Shown piece by piece: positions 6,696 through 8,350 of a stretch of 8,350 bases of DNA. The stretch spans positions 1 through 8,350 of the forward strand of contig DYPB01000086.1 of the NCBI GenBank assembly GCA_020720185.1, read 5' to 3'. The notes under the pieces are model-generated. The model was given only the letters and a program-made list of their open reading frames with translations. It had not been told where the DNA came from and did no database searches. This DNA is from Flavobacterium psychrophilum. GTDB lineage: Bacteria; Bacteroidota; Bacteroidia; Flavobacteriales; Flavobacteriaceae. Made by a program: the position numbers and the translations under genes. Each line of letters starts with the position of its first letter. Within the stretch, counting starts at the first letter, position 1.

Positions 6696-6840
6696 AAGGA
6701 AAAAAAAAAACAACCATTACTACCTTACAACCACAATTTATACCCATTTAACAAAAAATGCTGTAGATAAAATAGAGAGTCCCTTGGATAAGTTAGTAAA
6801 TCAGACTAGGAATAAAAATAAATAATGTAAATATTTGATT

Positions 6841-6856
6841 TTGATAAAAGTATCAA
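6841..6856. repeat. Short perfect hairpin TTGATA/TATCAA
   Basis: TTGATA (6841-6846) and TATCAA (6851-6856) are exact inverted complements with a 4-base spacer AAAG. The site lies in the presumed leader of the restriction-modification gene and could be an RNA hairpin or a small operator. Confidence 0.3.
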
Positions 6857-6874
6857 TTACTTTTGAAAAAAAAA

Positions 6875-6906
6875 TACGAAATGTTAAAAACGCAGAAACT
6901 TTCGTA
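6875..6906. repeat. Inverted repeat TACGAAA/TTTCGTA before the restriction-modification gene
   Basis: TACGAAA (6875-6881) is the exact inverted complement of TTTCGTA (6900-6906), with an 18-base spacer. The right arm overlaps a second promoter-like box (TATATTTA, 6905-6912; one mismatch to TAnnTTTG), about 80 bases before the chosen start codon. The layout would suit an operator controlling this gene, but that is inference. Confidence 0.35.
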
Positions 6907-6992
6907 TATTTACTAGTTGGCGGTAATGCTATGACAAACGCAACGTAAAAAACTGAATGTCAAAATATTGCAGCCGTAAATCGGAAAAGCAA

Positions 6993-8350
6993 ATGACAAA
7001 AACAGCGGTAGAATTAAAAGAAGGTTATATTTTAGATTACATTTCGGGCGAACAAGTAAAAGCAACACCAGAAGAGATTGAAGCAGTTCAAGTATTTGCA
7101 AAACAACTAGTTGAAGATTATGGTTATTCAAAAGACCAAATACAAACACGACCACAGTATCGTGTAAAAGCAAATCCATCTGATACGACAAAATCTTATC
7201 CACTTGACATAATTGTATTTTCGGACAACAAAAAAATTGACACGAATGAATACATAATTATTGAGTGTAAAAAGAAAACTCGTAACGATGGAATAACACA
7301 ACTTCAAGACTATCTAAAATTTTCAAACGCTTACATTGGAGTTTGGTTTAACGGAAACGAAAGAATATTTTTAAAAAAGCACGAAACCAAAGGTAAGGTA
7401 CATTTTGAAGAAATTCCAAATATCCCAATCAAAGGACAACGACTTGAGGACATTGGAAAGTTTAAGAGAAAAGACTTAAAACCAACACATAATCTAAAAG
7501 TAATTTTTAACTCAATCCGAAACCATTTAGCTGGTAATGCAACAGGTACAGGACGAGATGAAATAATTGCACAGCAATTAATCAACTTGATTTTTTGCAA
7601 AATATATGATGAACGCTTTACAAAAAAAGATGATGACGTTACGTTTAGAGTTGGAATTGAAGAAGAAGGAAAAGTTGTAAAAAAGAGAATTGCTGAAATT
7701 TTTGAAAAGGTTAAAACAAAATATAGCGAAATTATAGAAGTAGCAGATACAATTATACTTGACGCTGACAGCGTAAAGTATGTTGTTGGCGAACTTCAAA
7801 ATTTTTGTTTAATTGAAAGTGAAAGAGATATTATTGCTGACGCTTTTGAAACTTTTATTGGTTATTCTTTAAAAGGTGCACAAGGACAATTTTTTACACC
7901 AAGAAATGTAATCAAGTTAATGGTTGAAATTATCAACCCACAACCAAACGAACTATTAATTGACCCAGCTTGCGGAACTGGTGGGTTTTTAGTAGAAAGT
8001 TTGCGACATATTTGGAAAGTTCTTGACAAACAAGCAGAAGATTATGGTTGGAGCGACCTTGCACTAAATGAAGAAAAACTATCTTCTGCAATTAAATGTA
8101 TCAAGGGTTTAGAAAAAGACGATTTTTTGAGCAAAGTTGCCAAAGCATATATGGCAATTTTAGGAGATGGAAAAGGTGGAATATTTTGTGAAGACAGTTT
8201 GAAACTTCCTTCAGAATGGAAACCAACAACAAGACAACAAATAGATTTAGACAAATTTGATGTTTTATTAGCTAATCCACCATTTGGAAAAGACATAAAA
8301 GTAAAAGGCGAAGAGAAATTAAAACAATTTGATTTAGCTTACAATTGGAA
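6993..8350 (+). CDS. Restriction-modification fusion: PD-(D/E)XK nuclease plus N6-adenine DNA methyltransferase (5' part)
   Basis: The reading frame is open to the window edge, giving 452 residues with the C-terminus missing. Residues about 20-150 form an HsdR-N-like nuclease domain: YPLDIIVF (Asp72), IIIECKKK (Glu91, Lys93) and the accessory QLQDY motif (Gln103, Tyr107), so the catalytic residues look intact. About 160-300 is a helical region like the HsdM N-terminus. The methyltransferase follows: GQFFTPR (298-304, motif X region), DPACGTGGF (324-332, S-adenosylmethionine-binding motif I) and NPPF (428-431, catalytic motif IV), which marks adenine-N6 methylation. The architecture resembles the BcgI-type A subunit and type I/IIG relatives, which need a separate HsdS-like specificity subunit, expected downstream. 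I chose the ATG at 6993 (preceded by GGAAAAGC); an in-frame ATG at 6957 would add 12 residues with no recognisable motif. No separate restriction gene is visible upstream. Confidence 0.9.
   Translation, partial: MTKTAVELKEGYILDYISGEQVKATPEEIEAVQVFAKQLVEDYGYSKDQIQTRPQYRVKANPSDTTKSYPLDIIVFSDNKKIDTNEYIIIECKKKTRNDGITQLQDYLKFSNAYIGVWFNGNERIFLKKHETKGKVHFEEIPNIPIKGQRLEDIGKFKRKDLKPTHNLKVIFNSIRNHLAGNATGTGRDEIIAQQLINLIFCKIYDERFTKKDDDVTFRVGIEEEGKVVKKRIAEIFEKVKTKYSEIIEVADTIILDADSVKYVVGELQNFCLIESERDIIADAFETFIGYSLKGAQGQFFTPRNVIKLMVEIINPQPNELLIDPACGTGGFLVESLRHIWKVLDKQAEDYGWSDLALNEEKLSSAIKCIKGLEKDDFLSKVAKAYMAILGDGKGGIFCEDSLKLPSEWKPTTRQQIDLDKFDVLLANPPFGKDIKVKGEEKLKQFDLAYNW

Larger units (their letters stand above)
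6293..6992. other. 700-bp divergent intergenic region without a gene
   Basis: I find no convincing reading frame on either strand; the longest ATG-started plus-strand frames between 6700 and 6950 are only a few to about a dozen codons. The stretch separates the minus-strand operon from the plus-strand restriction-modification gene. It holds a hairpin (6410-6441), an inverted repeat (6579-6600), two exact copies of a 9-base motif (6607-6615 and 6629-6637), a strong promoter-type box (6687-6695), and two further inverted repeats (6841-6856, 6875-6906). It could be the junction of an acquired island, a long regulatory leader, or hold a small RNA. Confidence 0.7.

Noticed and set aside
6911..6950. 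GTTGGCGGTAATGCT stretch considered as an integron attC-like or attachment site
   Set aside because: The inverse-core pairing expected of an attC site is absent, and no integrase or cassette structure is visible.
6957..6992. Earlier in-frame ATG for the restriction-modification gene
   Set aside because: It would add 12 residues with no recognisable motif; the ATG at 6993 has a better purine-rich upstream sequence (GGAAAAGC). It is kept as an alternative, not fully excluded.
6913..7203. Minus-strand open frame of 96 codons at the start of the restriction-modification gene, a candidate antitoxin-like or antisense gene
   Set aside because: It is mostly antisense to the nuclease domain, and its leucine/valine-rich product mirrors CAA/GAA codons of the plus-strand gene.
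7331..8296. Three further minus-strand open frames (7331-7600, 7578-7799, 8042-8296)
   Set aside because: All are antisense to the continuous methyltransferase frame, which has motifs X, I and IV; none shows its own motif.

Overview
The window looks like the chromosome of a low-GC member of the Bacteroidota, probably a flavobacterium. The support is AT-rich DNA, start codons preceded by A-rich tracts instead of strong Shine-Dalgarno sites, signal peptides ending in 'AQ', and -7 promoter boxes of the TAnnTTTG type used by this phylum. The family mix also fits: an OmpA protein with a calcium-binding linker, an exported S9 peptidase, and an MBL/rhodanese-type C-terminus.

Layout. (1) 1-290, plus strand: the C-terminal end of a rhodanese-domain protein, probably the tail of an MBL-fold hydrolase, followed by a long hairpin (305-354). 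(2) 291-717: no gene, but a likely promoter and a leader with two small hairpins. (3) 718-2055, plus strand: a complete OmpA-family outer-membrane protein, ending at a textbook bidirectional terminator (2076-2112). (4) 2145-6292, minus strand: four tightly packed genes, read from right to left. They are an exported S9 prolyl-oligopeptidase-type peptidase, 3-hydroxyanthranilate 3,4-dioxygenase (nbaC), a family 2 glycosyltransferase with an unusual N-terminal extension, and a 118-residue protein of unknown function. Gaps of 12 nt, a 4-nt overlap and 12 nt point to one transcript, although the predicted functions do not form one obvious pathway. (5) 6293-6992: 700 bp without a convincing gene, holding short repeats and a strong-looking promoter box. 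(6) 6993 to the window end, plus strand: the first 452 residues of a restriction-modification protein that fuses a PD-(D/E)XK nuclease domain to an HsdM-like N6-adenine methyltransferase; the end lies outside the window.

How the parts relate. The dioxygenase makes the precursor of quinolinate, so it probably serves de novo NAD synthesis or tryptophan/kynurenine breakdown, but no other gene of that pathway is visible. The OmpA protein and the exported peptidase act in the envelope or periplasm. The right end looks like the start of an accessory defence locus, with a specificity (HsdS-type) gene expected just beyond the window. I see no tRNA, rRNA, CRISPR array, insertion sequence or clear prophage signature. 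The most system-like item is the nuclease-methyltransferase fusion, which belongs to a recognisable class and is not a new one.
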